64,000 nt of DNA from CAZDRI01 sp964508055 (lineage in GTDB: Bacteria > Pseudomonadota > Gammaproteobacteria > PS1 > Pseudothioglobaceae), in NCBI GenBank assembly GCA_964508055.1, contig CAZDRI010000006.1, positions 7,623-71,622 of the forward strand. The letters run 5' to 3'. Below the pieces are notes generated by a model. It was not told where the DNA came from, did no database searches, and worked only from the letters and a program-made list of their open reading frames with translations. Within the stretch, counting starts at the first letter, position 1; each line of letters opens with the position of its first letter. Shown piece by piece: positions 37,142-47,623 of the stretch. The translations under genes and the position numbers were made by a program.

Positions 37142-39415
37142 ATGGATATTGAAATAAAAATTAACGGTAAAAAATATAAAGCCAATGCAGGCGAGATGTT
37201 AATTAATGTAGCTGATAGAGAGGGTATATATATTCCAAGATTTTGCTATCATAAACAATTATCAATAGTTGCTAATTGTAGGATGTGTTTAGTTGAAATA
37301 GAAGGGATGGCAAAACCAATGCCTGCTTGTGCAACACCAGTTGATGATGGTATGAGTGTCAGCACTAAATCAGAAAAAACTTTATCTTATCAAAAAAATG
37401 TTATGGAGTTTTTGCTTATAAACCACCCATTAGATTGTCCAATATGTGACCAAGCTGGTGAGTGTGAACTTCAGGATATTTCACTTAAATGCGGAGCTGT
37501 ATATTCAAGTTTTAAGGAAAAAAAGAGAGTTGTAGCTGATAAAGATATAAGCCCTTTAATACATACTCAAATGACACGCTGTATACATTGCACTAGATGT
37601 GTAAGATTTGGTGAGGAAATTGCAGGTGTAATAGAGATGGGTTCAGTAGGCAGAGGCGAAAATACCAAAATAGAACCTTTTTTAGATGAAGGTATTAATT
37701 CAGAATTGTCAGGAAATATTATTGATATTTGCCCAGTAGGGGCTTTAGTATCAAAACCATATAGCTATGAGTTTAGGTCTTGGCAAACAAGTGCTAAATC
37801 AACTATTGCTAGACACGATTTAATAGGCTCAAATATTTATGCACATACTTTTAATAATAAGGTTAAAAGGATAGTAGCAAAAGAAAACGATGAAATTAAT
37901 GATGTTTGGATATCTGATAGAGATAGATTTTCATACGAGGCTCTTGAAAGTGAAAACAGGCTTTTAGTGCCTCAGATAAAAAATAATGGCAAATGGGAAC
38001 AAGTAAGTTGGGATAAAGCATTAGATTTTACTTTTAAAGGCTTAGCAAATATTTTAGAAAAAAACTCCCCAAAGGATATTGGGGGTTTAATTTCTGCGAG
38101 CTCAACTTTAGAAGAGTTATATTTATTTAAAAAACTGTTAACAGGGTTAGGTTCAAACAATATTGATCATAGATTTAATAGACCTGATATCAAAAATTTC
38201 ATCTCACCTTCTTCATCATTACCACTTCAAAATATAGAGAATAAAGATTTTATTTTAATAATTGGAGGTAATCCAAGGTTAGAACAGCCTATGCTAAATT
38301 ATAGGATTAGGAAAGCAGCATTAAATGGAGCTGAGATAAATGTTATAAATCATGTAGAGTTTGATTTTAATTATGATGTTAAACTACAAAAACTTATAGC
38401 ACCACAAGATTTAGAATCTGAGCTGGCATCATTATTAAAAGCTCTTTTAACTGAAAAAAAACTTGATATTTTTGATTATTTAAATGATATTAAGATAAGT
38501 GATTCTCATTTAGAATTAGTAAAAAAACTCATCTGTTCTAAAAGTCCACTAATACTTTTAGCAAACCATGTAAGTAATAATTCTAGGTATATGGCTATTT
38601 ATAAATTAACTACAGAAATAGCCGATATAATAAATGCTGATTTCATTCATACCAACCCTGATTCTAATAGTATAGCTGCATTGGCTAGTGGTGTTATACC
38701 TCAGCAAAAAGGTCTAAATACTTATGATATGTTTTTAAGACCGTTAAAGTCTTATTTGTTATTTGATGTTTATCCAGAATTTGATTTTTTTAATTCTAGC
38801 TTGGCTATAAAAATATTAGAAGCAGCAGATTTTGTAATTTCGTTTAATTCTTTCTATGCTGCTGCTGTTTATAAGTATTCAAATGTTATATTACCAATAG
38901 CAAGTTTTTTTGAAACTTCTGGAACTCATATTAATATAAATAATAAATCTCAATATTTTGAGGCATCAGTAAAAGCACCTCATGAAGCAAAACCGGGGTG
39001 GAAAGTTTTAAAAGTATTGGCGGATTTATTTGAATTAAAAGATTTTGATTATATTGATACCAAGCAAATATCAGAAGAGGCAAAAAATGCTATAAAAAAT
39101 AAATTAACTTATGTTAGTGATTATAAGCTGCGCAAAATCTTAAAAAGCAAAGATGTTAGCGTAATACGCCAATTGTCCCCTTATGCTAAAGATATTTTAG
39201 TTAGAAATGCAAAATCTTTACAAGAAACAAAAATAGGTAAAATAAATATCGCTATGATGAATAGCAAAACCGCAAAAATATTAAATGTAACTGATAGCTA
39301 TAAAAATATACCAATTAAAATAACAGATAATATAGCAAAAAATTGTGTTTTTATTTATTATTCAAAACCCTTTAATGAAGAGAGCAATGAAGAGGGTAAG
39401 GAAGAAGTTTTATGA
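37142..39415 (+). CDS. nuoG: NADH-quinone oxidoreductase subunit G
   Basis: A 757-residue iron-sulfur subunit of the NADH module. The N-terminal ferredoxin-like part has the N1b ligands (CYHKQ..., NCRMC, ACATP, about 34-65), the histidine-cysteine N5 motif (HPLDCPICDQAGECELQ, about 97-113) and N4 cysteines (CIHCTRC, with ICPVGAL later). The molybdopterin-like body (about 220-690) is present without an extra N7 cluster motif that I can see. The last 4 bases overlap nuoH. Confidence 0.96.
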   Translation: MDIEIKINGKKYKANAGEMLINVADREGIYIPRFCYHKQLSIVANCRMCLVEIEGMAKPMPACATPVDDGMSVSTKSEKTLSYQKNVMEFLLINHPLDCPICDQAGECELQDISLKCGAVYSSFKEKKRVVADKDISPLIHTQMTRCIHCTRCVRFGEEIAGVIEMGSVGRGENTKIEPFLDEGINSELSGNIIDICPVGALVSKPYSYEFRSWQTSAKSTIARHDLIGSNIYAHTFNNKVKRIVAKENDEINDVWISDRDRFSYEALESENRLLVPQIKNNGKWEQVSWDKALDFTFKGLANILEKNSPKDIGGLISASSTLEELYLFKKLLTGLGSNNIDHRFNRPDIKNFISPSSSLPLQNIENKDFILIIGGNPRLEQPMLNYRIRKAALNGAEINVINHVEFDFNYDVKLQKLIAPQDLESELASLLKALLTEKKLDIFDYLNDIKISDSHLELVKKLICSKSPLILLANHVSNNSRYMAIYKLTTEIADIINADFIHTNPDSNSIAALASGVIPQQKGLNTYDMFLRPLKSYLLFDVYPEFDFFNSSLAIKILEAADFVISFNSFYAAAVYKYSNVILPIASFFETSGTHININNKSQYFEASVKAPHEAKPGWKVLKVLADLFELKDFDYIDTKQISEEAKNAIKNKLTYVSDYKLRKILKSKDVSVIRQLSPYAKDILVRNAKSLQETKIGKINIAMMNSKTAKILNVTDSYKNIPIKITDNIAKNCVFIYYSKPFNEESNEEGKEEVL

Positions 39416-40470
39416 TGAAGCTTTGGCAAGACTTTTTGGTTGAATTACTACCTTATGAAGTGGCAGTAATAGTCATTATATTAATTAAAGCATTATTGTT
39501 AATAATGCCTATTATGCTTGCTGTTGCTTATTTAACTTATGCTGAAAGAAAAATTATAGGCTATATACAACTTAGAATAGGTCCTAACAGAGTTGGTCCT
39601 AAAGGCTGGCTGCAGCCTATAGCTGATGCATTAAAACTCTTATTTAAAGAAATTATTTTTCCAACTAAAGCTAATATATATTTATATTTTTTAGCCCCAG
39701 TTTTAACAATAGCACCAGCAATTACAGTGTGGGCAGTAATGCCATTAAGTGATAGTATTTTTATTACTAATCTTGATGTAAGTTTATTATTTGTTTTTGC
39801 AATAGGTTCAATCGGAGTATACGGGATTATTTTGGCAGGTTGGGCATCAAATTCAAAGTATGCATTATTAGGAGCCATGCGCTCATCAGCTTTATTAATT
39901 TCTTATGAAATTGTGATGGGTTTTGCAATAGTAACAGTAGTGATTATTGCAGGGAGTACAAATTTAATTCAAATTGTAAATGCACAACAAGGAGGTATTG
40001 TATATTGGTATTGGATACCTCTACTACCGATGTTAGTTATATTTTTTATTTCTGCATTAGTTGAGACCAATAGAGCGCCTTTTGATGTGGTAGAAGGTGA
40101 ATCAGAAATAGTAGGAGGTACTCATGTTGAGTATTCTGGTATGTCATTTGCAATTTTCTTTTTGGCGGAATACGCAAATATGATACTAATGGCAACCCTT
40201 ACTGCCTTGTTGTTTTTTGGTGGATGGCATTCTCCTTTTGAAGGTATTCCATTTATAGGAGAGATGTCTTTATACATTCCAGATATATTTTGGTTATTAT
40301 TAAAGGTAGTAATCCTTTTATTTTTATTTTTATGGTTTAGAGCTACTTTTCCAAGATTTCGTTATGACCAAATTATGAGGCTTTGCTGGAAAGTATTTTT
40401 ACCACTAACTATAGTTTGGATTTTTGTAGTAGCATTAATGTCTCAATTGCAAATACCAGTTTGGTTTTAA
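39412..40470 (+). CDS. nuoH: NADH-quinone oxidoreductase subunit H
   Basis: A 352-residue membrane subunit with about eight helices that links the quinone site to the proton path. Conserved blocks are AYLTYAERKIIGYIQLRIGPNR, cut here to its core AERKIIGYIQ (about 44-53), LQPIADALKL, and the cytoplasmic ETNRAPFDVVEGESEIV loop (about 219-235) rich in essential acids. Overlaps nuoG by 4 bases; nuoI follows after 3 bases. Confidence 0.97.
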   Translation: MMKLWQDFLVELLPYEVAVIVIILIKALLLIMPIMLAVAYLTYAERKIIGYIQLRIGPNRVGPKGWLQPIADALKLLFKEIIFPTKANIYLYFLAPVLTIAPAITVWAVMPLSDSIFITNLDVSLLFVFAIGSIGVYGIILAGWASNSKYALLGAMRSSALLISYEIVMGFAIVTVVIIAGSTNLIQIVNAQQGGIVYWYWIPLLPMLVIFFISALVETNRAPFDVVEGESEIVGGTHVEYSGMSFAIFFLAEYANMILMATLTALLFFGGWHSPFEGIPFIGEMSLYIPDIFWLLLKVVILLFLFLWFRATFPRFRYDQIMRLCWKVFLPLTIVWIFVVALMSQLQIPVWF

Positions 40471-40473
40471 ATT

Positions 40474-40965
40474 ATGAGTAATTTTTTTAAAAAAATATAT
40501 AAAACATTTTCTCTTATGGAATTGAGAAAAGGACTAAATGTAACAGCTAAAGAATTAGTGAACAAAAAAATAACTGTGCAATACCCTGAAGAAAAAATTC
40601 CAATATCACCAAGATTTAGAGGGCTTCATGCACTAAGACGCTACTCAAATGGTGAGGAAAGATGTATTGCCTGTAAATTATGTGAAGCTGCTTGCCCAGC
40701 TAGTGCTATAACTATAGAATCTAAAAAGAGAGAAGATGGCACTAGAAGGACAACAAGATATGAAATAGATTTATTTAAATGTATTTTTTGTGGTTTTTGT
40801 GAAGAGTCTTGTCCTGTTGATTCAATAGTAGAAACTCATATTTTTGAGTATTCATTTGAATCTAGAAATGGCAGTATTTTAACCAAAGAAAAATTACTAG
40901 AGCTAGGTGATAAACATGAAAGAATGATAGCCGAGCTAAGAGAAATTGATGCACCATATAGGTAA
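40474..40965 (+). CDS. nuoI: NADH-quinone oxidoreductase subunit I
   Basis: A 163-residue ferredoxin-like subunit with clusters N6a and N6b. Two C-x2-C-x2-C-x3-CP motifs are intact: CIACKLCEAACP (about 64-75) and CIFCGFCEESCP (about 103-114). A hydrophobic/basic N-terminus and the FRGLHALRRY segment lead into the cluster domain. Confidence 0.97.
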   Translation: MSNFFKKIYKTFSLMELRKGLNVTAKELVNKKITVQYPEEKIPISPRFRGLHALRRYSNGEERCIACKLCEAACPASAITIESKKREDGTRRTTRYEIDLFKCIFCGFCEESCPVDSIVETHIFEYSFESRNGSILTKEKLLELGDKHERMIAELREIDAPYR

Positions 40966-40968
40966 GTT

Positions 40969-41574
40969 ATGACTATAGAATTATTTTTATTTTATTTTTT
41001 CTCATTTTTTTTAGTGCTATCTGCATTTATGGTTGTTTTTGTAAGAAACACTTTAAAAGCAGTTCTATATTTAATATTGGTTTTTTTTAGTGCTGCTGGT
41101 ATATGGATATTATTAGAAGCGGAGTTTTTGGCAGTTATTTTAATATTACTATATGTAGGTGCAATAGTAGTATTGTTTTTATTTGTTGTTATGATGTTAA
41201 ATATTGATGAATCTAGCGCAAAAGCAAAATTTATAAAATATTTACCTATAGGTATTTTTGTTATGCTGGTTATTATTGCTGAGCTAATATTAGTTTTAGG
41301 TCCAAAACAATTTGGTTTAGACATAGTTACAGAGCCTTTTAGACACTCTGAGAATTATAGTAATATTACTGAGGTAGCATCATACATTTATACTATTTTT
41401 GTTTATCCATTTGAATTAGCAGCAGTTTTATTATTACTTGCTATTATTTCAGCAATTATGCTGGTTCATAGAGGTAAACCTAGAAGTAAGAAACAAGTAG
41501 TATCAAAACAAGTACAAGTAAGTGCTAAAGATAGACTGCGTATTATTAGAGATTATAAAGGAGGTACAAAATGA
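40969..41574 (+). CDS. nuoJ: NADH-quinone oxidoreductase subunit J
   Basis: A 201-residue membrane subunit with five helices, of which the third contains the family's YVGAIVVLFLFVVMML segment (about 61-76). After the last helix a basic, soluble tail of about 35 residues follows. It overlaps nuoK by 4 bases. Confidence 0.96.
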   Translation: MTIELFLFYFFSFFLVLSAFMVVFVRNTLKAVLYLILVFFSAAGIWILLEAEFLAVILILLYVGAIVVLFLFVVMMLNIDESSAKAKFIKYLPIGIFVMLVIIAELILVLGPKQFGLDIVTEPFRHSENYSNITEVASYIYTIFVYPFELAAVLLLLAIISAIMLVHRGKPRSKKQVVSKQVQVSAKDRLRIIRDYKGGTK

Positions 41575-41876
41575 TAAGTTTGTCACATTATTTAATTTTA
41601 AGCTCTATTGTTTTTTGTGCAGGTCTAGTAGGGATTTTTATTAATCGCACTAATGTTATAGTTTTATTATTATGCGTTGAATTAATATTGTTGGCTGTTA
41701 ATACTAATTTTATTGCATTTTCTTATTATTTATACGATGTAGTAGGTCAAGTTTTTGTATTTTTTATTTTAACTGTGGCAGCAGCTGAAGTAGTAATTGG
41801 TTTAGCAATAGTAGTTTTATTGTTTCGTAATCGTAGCTCAATTGATATTGATAAAACAAGTTCATTAAAAGGTTAA
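41571..41876 (+). CDS. nuoK: NADH-quinone oxidoreductase subunit K
   Basis: A 101-residue, three-helix membrane subunit. The two buried glutamates used in proton transfer are seen in LLCVELILLAVN (helix 2) and in the TVAAAEVVIGLAIV segment (helix 3). Length is exactly typical. Confidence 0.97.
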   Translation: MISLSHYLILSSIVFCAGLVGIFINRTNVIVLLLCVELILLAVNTNFIAFSYYLYDVVGQVFVFFILTVAAAEVVIGLAIVVLLFRNRSSIDIDKTSSLKG

Positions 41877-41879
41877 CTT

Positions 41880-43868
41880 ATGCAGAATTTGTATTTAATA
41901 ATTGCTTTATCACCCTTAATAAGTTCAATGATTGTTGGTCTTTTAGGTTGTTATTTAGGAAAAAGTCTTTCTCATTGGATAGCGATATTAGGTGTTTTAG
42001 TTTCAACTACATTATCATTATTAGTTTTTAATAATCATATTTTTGAAGGTTATGGGGTATTTAATCAAAACATATATACTTGGGCTAGTATAGGTAGTAT
42101 AAGTTTAAGTATAGGGTTTTTAGTAGATAATCTCACAGCAACAATGATGGTTGTAGTTAGTTTTATATCACTTATGGTGCATATTTACACTATTGGTTAT
42201 ATGAAAGACGACCCTGGATATACTAGATTCTTTAGTTATATATCATTATTCACCTTTGCAATGTTGATGTTAGTTATGTCCAATAATTTTCTACAATTAT
42301 TTTTTGGTTGGGAAGCAGTTGGACTAGTTTCATATTTGCTGATTGGATTTTGGTTTAAAAAAGAAAGTGCAATTTTTGCTAATTTAAAAGCCTTTTTAGT
42401 AAATCGTGTTGGGGATTTTGGGTTTTTATTAGGTATTGGCTTGATATTTATGTATTTTTCTAGCTTAGACTACTATGAGGTCTTTAATCACAGAAGTTTA
42501 ATAGTAGATGAAACTTTATTTGGAAGTATATCTTTAATAACTGTGATATGCATATTATTATTTGTTGGCGCTATGGGTAAATCAGCTCAAATCCCACTAC
42601 ATGTGTGGTTACCTGACTCAATGGAAGGTCCAACACCTATATCAGCATTAATCCATGCTGCTACTATGGTTACAGCAGGTATATTTATGGTTGCAAGAAT
42701 GTCGCCGCTTTTTGAAATGTCAGACATTGCTTTGACTTTTGTTATGGTTATTGGCGCTATAACAGCATTGTTTATGGGAATATTAGGCATAATCCAAAAT
42801 GATATTAAAAGGATTATAGCTTATTCAACATTATCCCAATTAGGGTATATGACTGTAGCATTAGGAGTATCAGCATATTCAGTAGCTATTTTTCATTTAG
42901 TAACCCATGCGTTTTTTAAAGCATTATTGTTTTTAGCAGCTGGTTCAGTAATTATTGCAATGCATCACAAACAAGATATTAGAGAAATGGGAGGTATTTG
43001 GTATAAGATGCCGATAACTTATATTACCTCATTAATTGGGACTTTGGCTTTAATTGGCTTTCCTGGATTTGCAGGGTTTTACTCTAAAGATATGATTATT
43101 GAGGCGGTGCATTTATCTAATCTACCATATGCTAATTGGGTTTATTTTGCAGTAGTTATAGGTGTTTTTATTACTGCTTTTTATAGTATGAGGCTATTGT
43201 TTTTAGTTTTTCACGGCAAACCTAGAATGAATGAGGATACCAAGAGCCATATTAAAGAAACTCCTTATGTAGTAACAATCCCACTTATGTTATTAGCCAT
43301 TCCTTCAGTAATAATAGGCTTTGCACTTATAGAGCCTATGCTGTTTGGTAATTTCTTTATGGAACCAATATTTAGTAATTCAATTTTTGTAAACAATAGT
43401 CATTTAGCTATGACTAATTTAACCTCTCATTTTGAATCGGCGTTTCAATTATTAACACATGCTGTATATACACCTCCTTTTTGGATGATGGTCATAGGCA
43501 TAATCTCAGCTTGGATATTTACTTTAAAAAAACCACAATGGGCTGATGTGCTTAAAAATAAACTAAGCTTAATACACAATATATTAGAGAATAAATATGG
43601 TTTTGATAAATTATATGAATTGGTGTTTGCAACAGGTAGTAGAAGATTAGGAGAGTTTTTATTTAAGGTTTCAGATTATTCATTTATAGATACATTTATA
43701 GTAAACGGTAGTGCTAAAGTAGTTATGTTTTTCTCATCATTTGCAAAGACCATTCAAAATGGGCATATATATTTTTATGTTTTTTTTATGATTACTAGCT
43801 TATTGCTTATATTATCTTGGCTTTTATTTATTGGGAATGAGCCTTTAATAAGCTTAAATTCGTTTTAG
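41880..43868 (+). CDS. nuoL: NADH-quinone oxidoreductase subunit L
   Basis: A 662-residue antiporter-like proton-pumping subunit at the distal end of the membrane arm. The core family block runs around GWEAVGLVSYLLIGFW (about 142-157) and KSAQIPLHVWLPDSMEGPTP (about 229-248), with further lysine/histidine pumping positions. The long C-terminal part (about 500-662), which supplies the lateral helix of complex I, is present. Confidence 0.97.
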   Translation: MQNLYLIIALSPLISSMIVGLLGCYLGKSLSHWIAILGVLVSTTLSLLVFNNHIFEGYGVFNQNIYTWASIGSISLSIGFLVDNLTATMMVVVSFISLMVHIYTIGYMKDDPGYTRFFSYISLFTFAMLMLVMSNNFLQLFFGWEAVGLVSYLLIGFWFKKESAIFANLKAFLVNRVGDFGFLLGIGLIFMYFSSLDYYEVFNHRSLIVDETLFGSISLITVICILLFVGAMGKSAQIPLHVWLPDSMEGPTPISALIHAATMVTAGIFMVARMSPLFEMSDIALTFVMVIGAITALFMGILGIIQNDIKRIIAYSTLSQLGYMTVALGVSAYSVAIFHLVTHAFFKALLFLAAGSVIIAMHHKQDIREMGGIWYKMPITYITSLIGTLALIGFPGFAGFYSKDMIIEAVHLSNLPYANWVYFAVVIGVFITAFYSMRLLFLVFHGKPRMNEDTKSHIKETPYVVTIPLMLLAIPSVIIGFALIEPMLFGNFFMEPIFSNSIFVNNSHLAMTNLTSHFESAFQLLTHAVYTPPFWMMVIGIISAWIFTLKKPQWADVLKNKLSLIHNILENKYGFDKLYELVFATGSRRLGEFLFKVSDYSFIDTFIVNGSAKVVMFFSSFAKTIQNGHIYFYVFFMITSLLLILSWLLFIGNEPLISLNSF

Positions 43869-43871
43869 GAT

Positions 43872-45374
43872 ATGATTGATTATTTGTTAAGTTTGTTGAT
43901 TTGGACACCTATTATTGGAGGTGCTCTTACTTTGCTTTTAGGCAGAGAGCAAGTTTTATTAACTAAAATATTTGCTTTAATTATCTCCCTAATAACTTTT
44001 ATATTATCAACTTTTTTATATATTGGTTTTAATAAATCTACTCATTTAATGCAGTTTGTTGAGAGGTTTGATTGGATTAAGACTTTTAATATTGAATACT
44101 ATTTAGGTGTTGATGGTATATCTATGCCTTTGATAATACTAACAGCTTTAAGCACAGTTTTAGTAGTAATTGCTGCCTGGGAAGTAATTAAACTAAATGT
44201 TAATCAATATATGGCAGCATTTTTAATAATGGATGGTTTAATAATTGGGACTTTTTCTGCATTAGATAGTATGTTGTTTTATTTATTCTGGGAAGCCTCG
44301 TTAGTTCCAATGTTGTTAATAATAGGTATCTGGGGAGGAACTAGACGAATTTATGCTGCAATAAAATTCTTTTTATATACATTTTTTGGCTCAGTTTTTA
44401 TGTTGGCATCAATAATTTATATGTATAACCAAGGAGGCACATTTGCTATCTTAGACTTGCATAATATGAGTCTAACATTATTTGAACAGGCATTAATTTT
44501 TTGGGCATTTTTTATAGCATTTGCAGTTAAAGTGCCTATGTTTCCAGTTCATACCTGGTTGCCTGATGCTCATGTTGAAGCACCAACTGGAGGCTCGGTA
44601 ATATTAGCCGCTATTATGTTAAAAATGGGCGGTTATGGTTTTTTTAGGTTTAGCTTACCTATTACACCAGATGCTGCTTTAGAATTTTCAAATATAGTAA
44701 TAATATTATCTTTAATTGCCATAGTTTATATTGGCTTTATTGCTTTAGTGCAAAAAGACATGAAAAAACTTATTGCTTATTCATCTATTTCCCATATGGG
44801 TTTCGTAACATTAGGTATTTTTGCAATATTTTTAGCTCTTAAGCAAAGTAAGGGAGGGGCATTATTAGGTTTAGATGGTGCTATGATACAAATGATATCG
44901 CATGGTTTTATATCAGCTGCTATGTTTTTATCTGTAGGTGTTTTGTATGATAGGGTGCATTCTAGAGAAATTTCAGCCTATGGTGGAGTTGCAAATAAAA
45001 TGCCTATTTTTGCAGTACTTGCAACTATCTTTGCTCTTGCAAATGTAGGTATGCCAGGAACTTCAGGCTTTGTTGGCGAGTTTATGGTTATATTAGGAGC
45101 AATACAAGCTAATTTTTGGTTTGGTTTTATTGCTGCATTAACTCTTATAATAGGTGCTGCTTATACTCTTTGGATGGTTAAAAGAGTATTTTGGGGTGAT
45201 GTTAAAAATGATAATGTTGCAAATTTAAAAGATTTGAATGCAAATGAGTTTCTAATATTAGCTACTTTAGCTATTTTAGTTTTATTTATGGGTATATATC
45301 CAGAGCCTTTCTTAGAGGTAATGAGAGCTTCAATAGAAAACTTATTATATCAAGCATCAGAAAGTAAGTTATGA
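43872..45374 (+). CDS. nuoM: NADH-quinone oxidoreductase subunit M
   Basis: A 500-residue antiporter-like subunit with about fourteen helices. It carries FYLFWEASLVPMLLIIGIWG (about 136-155) with the key glutamate, KVPMFPVHTWLPDAHVEAPT (about 222-241), and the KKLIAYSSISHMGFV block. Length is normal. It overlaps nuoN by 4 bases. Confidence 0.97.
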   Translation: MIDYLLSLLIWTPIIGGALTLLLGREQVLLTKIFALIISLITFILSTFLYIGFNKSTHLMQFVERFDWIKTFNIEYYLGVDGISMPLIILTALSTVLVVIAAWEVIKLNVNQYMAAFLIMDGLIIGTFSALDSMLFYLFWEASLVPMLLIIGIWGGTRRIYAAIKFFLYTFFGSVFMLASIIYMYNQGGTFAILDLHNMSLTLFEQALIFWAFFIAFAVKVPMFPVHTWLPDAHVEAPTGGSVILAAIMLKMGGYGFFRFSLPITPDAALEFSNIVIILSLIAIVYIGFIALVQKDMKKLIAYSSISHMGFVTLGIFAIFLALKQSKGGALLGLDGAMIQMISHGFISAAMFLSVGVLYDRVHSREISAYGGVANKMPIFAVLATIFALANVGMPGTSGFVGEFMVILGAIQANFWFGFIAALTLIIGAAYTLWMVKRVFWGDVKNDNVANLKDLNANEFLILATLAILVLFMGIYPEPFLEVMRASIENLLYQASESKL

Positions 45375-46840
45375 ACGAAATAATACAAACATTTAAATTT
45401 AATATTGGCGATTTAATATATGTTGTTCCAGAGATATTTTTATTATCTGCTATTTCTTTTATACTTATTTTTAATCTGTTCTTATCAAAACAATTTAGAG
45501 AAGTTAGTTACTATTTAAGCCAAATAACTCTTTTAATAACTTTAGCATTATCTTTTAATTTATTAAACAAACCAGATGCTGTTATTTTTAGTAATTCTTT
45601 TATTCATGATGATATTGCTACTATTTCAAAGATTTTTGTTTATATATTTACTATGATAAGTTTAGTTTATTCAAGATATTATATAAAAACACATAAGTTT
45701 TATAGTGGCGAGTATTTTGTATTAACCCTAATATCGGTACTAGGTTCAATGGTAATATTATCTGGTTATAATTTACTTACTATTTATTTAGGTTTAGAAA
45801 TATTATCATTATCGCTTTATACTTTAATTGCTATGGTAGTAATAAGAGGCAAAGCAATAGAAGCAGCATTGAAATATTTTATTTTAGGAGCAGTAGCTTC
45901 TGGATTATTACTTTATGGTATTACTATGATTTATGGCATTAGTGGTAGTATAGATATTAGTGAGATTAATAAGTTTGCTTATAGCTCATATTTAGATAAT
46001 AGAGATATTCTAATATTAAATTTTGGGCTTATTTTTATAATTGCAGGATTAGCCTTTAAATTAGGTGCGGTACCTTTTCATATGTGGGTTCCTGATGTTT
46101 ATCATGGCTCACCTACATCTGTTACTATGTTTTTAAGCACTGTTCCTAAAATAGCTGCTGTAGTAATGACTATCCGCTTACTTACTGATGCCTTAGGTTC
46201 TTTAGTGTCATATTGGCAAGATATTTTAACTATGCTTGCAGTCCTTTCAATTATTATAGGAACATTAGCAGCAGTAAAACAAAAGAATATTAAAAGAATG
46301 CTTGCTTACTCTACTATTGCTCATATTGGCTTTGTTTTACTTGGTTTTATAACTGGGGTTGTATCAGGCTATGCTGCTGCTGTTTTTTATGTATTAGCTT
46401 ATGTACTTATGGGCATTGCTGGTTTTGGAATTATAATACTTTTAAATACTAAGGGCTTTGATACTCAAAAAATATCTGATTTCAAAGGTCTAAGTAGAAC
46501 TCACCCTTGGTTTGCTCTTATGATGTTGATTGTTATGCTTTCTATGGCAGGCATACCGCCTTTTATAGGTTTTTATTCTAAATTCTTTGTTTTACAACAA
46601 GTTATTTTTCAAGGTTTTGTTTGGCTTGCAGTATTAGCCTTAGTATTTACAGTAATAGGAGCTTTTTATTACTTAAGAGTAATAAAAGTTATGTTTTTTG
46701 ACAGTGCTAAAAAAACAATTAGAATAAATGCCAATATGGACATTCAACTTGTAACTTCAATTAATTCTATTGTTATACTATTATTAGGCTTGTATCCAAA
46801 TTATTGGTTTGAATTGATAATTTCTATATTTATAAAATAA
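45371..46840 (+). CDS. nuoN: NADH-quinone oxidoreductase subunit N
   Basis: A 489-residue antiporter-like subunit. The family segments YLGLEILSLSLYTLIA (about 139-154), FKLGAVPFHMWVPDVYHGSP (about 228-247) and KRMLAYSTIAHIGFVLLGF (about 310-328) are clear. It ends the operon; the convergent bioC gene ends only 15 bases further on, with no evident terminator between them. Confidence 0.97.
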   Translation: MNEIIQTFKFNIGDLIYVVPEIFLLSAISFILIFNLFLSKQFREVSYYLSQITLLITLALSFNLLNKPDAVIFSNSFIHDDIATISKIFVYIFTMISLVYSRYYIKTHKFYSGEYFVLTLISVLGSMVILSGYNLLTIYLGLEILSLSLYTLIAMVVIRGKAIEAALKYFILGAVASGLLLYGITMIYGISGSIDISEINKFAYSSYLDNRDILILNFGLIFIIAGLAFKLGAVPFHMWVPDVYHGSPTSVTMFLSTVPKIAAVVMTIRLLTDALGSLVSYWQDILTMLAVLSIIIGTLAAVKQKNIKRMLAYSTIAHIGFVLLGFITGVVSGYAAAVFYVLAYVLMGIAGFGIIILLNTKGFDTQKISDFKGLSRTHPWFALMMLIVMLSMAGIPPFIGFYSKFFVLQQVIFQGFVWLAVLALVFTVIGAFYYLRVIKVMFFDSAKKTIRINANMDIQLVTSINSIVILLLGLYPNYWFELIISIFIK

Positions 46841-46855
46841 TATCCTCATTTTGTG

Positions 46856-47623
46856 TTATTTCCATGCGTGAGCGTATATAACTTCATATGTAGTAGGCAG
46901 CACATTGTTTATTCTAAACTTCTCATAGTTTTTTAACATAGCATTAAACTTAAATTTAGGTGTTAAAGTTTTATTAGCATTGTTTACAGTATTAGCTCCT
47001 ATACATTTAATGTCTTTTAATAAGTCTATAACATTATCATAAGTTAGAGTTATGTTCTCTCTGTTTATCACAGGATTTAAGTATTTTGCTTTAATAAGCT
47101 CATTCCCTACAGTATGCATATCAAAAAAATCATTGATATGTTTATTATTATCAACTTCAGCCCAGCTTTTTTTAAGCTCTATCAAAGTATCAGGACCAAA
47201 AGTAGAAAATATAAAAAGCCCGTTTTTTTTTAAAACTCTGTGTATTTCTATGAGTATTTCATCTAAATTAGCACACCATTGTAGCATTAGGTTAGATATT
47301 ATGAAATCAATGCTATTATCTTTAAAAGGAAGATGGTAGCTATTAGTGCAAACTGTTTTGATTCTTTTTGATTTTCTTTGATTTAGTTTTAGTGTTTCTT
47401 CGGCAAAATCAATTGCAATAATATTTTCACTTGGATATTTACTTAATAGTAATTTAGTCAACAATCCAGTTCCAGCTCCTAAGTCAGCAATTATCTTTGG
47501 CTTAAAATCAATAATATTAAGATTATCTATAAGCCTTAACGCTATTTCTTGTTGAACAAAAGCAAATTTATTATATGTATTAGCAGCTTTGTTAAACGCC
47601 CTCCTAATTAGTCGGTCATGCAT
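46856..47623 (-). CDS. bioC: Malonyl-ACP O-methyltransferase
   Basis: A 255-residue SAM-dependent methyltransferase. The start, RRAFNKAANTYNKFAFVQQ, is the usual BioC opening. Motif I, ADLGAGTGLLT (about 47-57), and the downstream SNLMLQWCANLDEIL (about 110-124) are also in place. BioC masks malonyl-ACP as a methyl ester so that fatty acid synthase can build the pimeloyl chain of biotin. It is not beside bioH or the other bio genes. It overlaps the znuA-like gene by 16 bases and ends a four-gene minus-strand run. Confidence 0.9.
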   Translation of the reverse strand: MHDRLIRRAFNKAANTYNKFAFVQQEIALRLIDNLNIIDFKPKIIADLGAGTGLLTKLLLSKYPSENIIAIDFAEETLKLNQRKSKRIKTVCTNSYHLPFKDNSIDFIISNLMLQWCANLDEILIEIHRVLKKNGLFIFSTFGPDTLIELKKSWAEVDNNKHINDFFDMHTVGNELIKAKYLNPVINRENITLTYDNVIDLLKDIKCIGANTVNNANKTLTPKFKFNAMLKNYEKFRINNVLPTTYEVIYAHAWK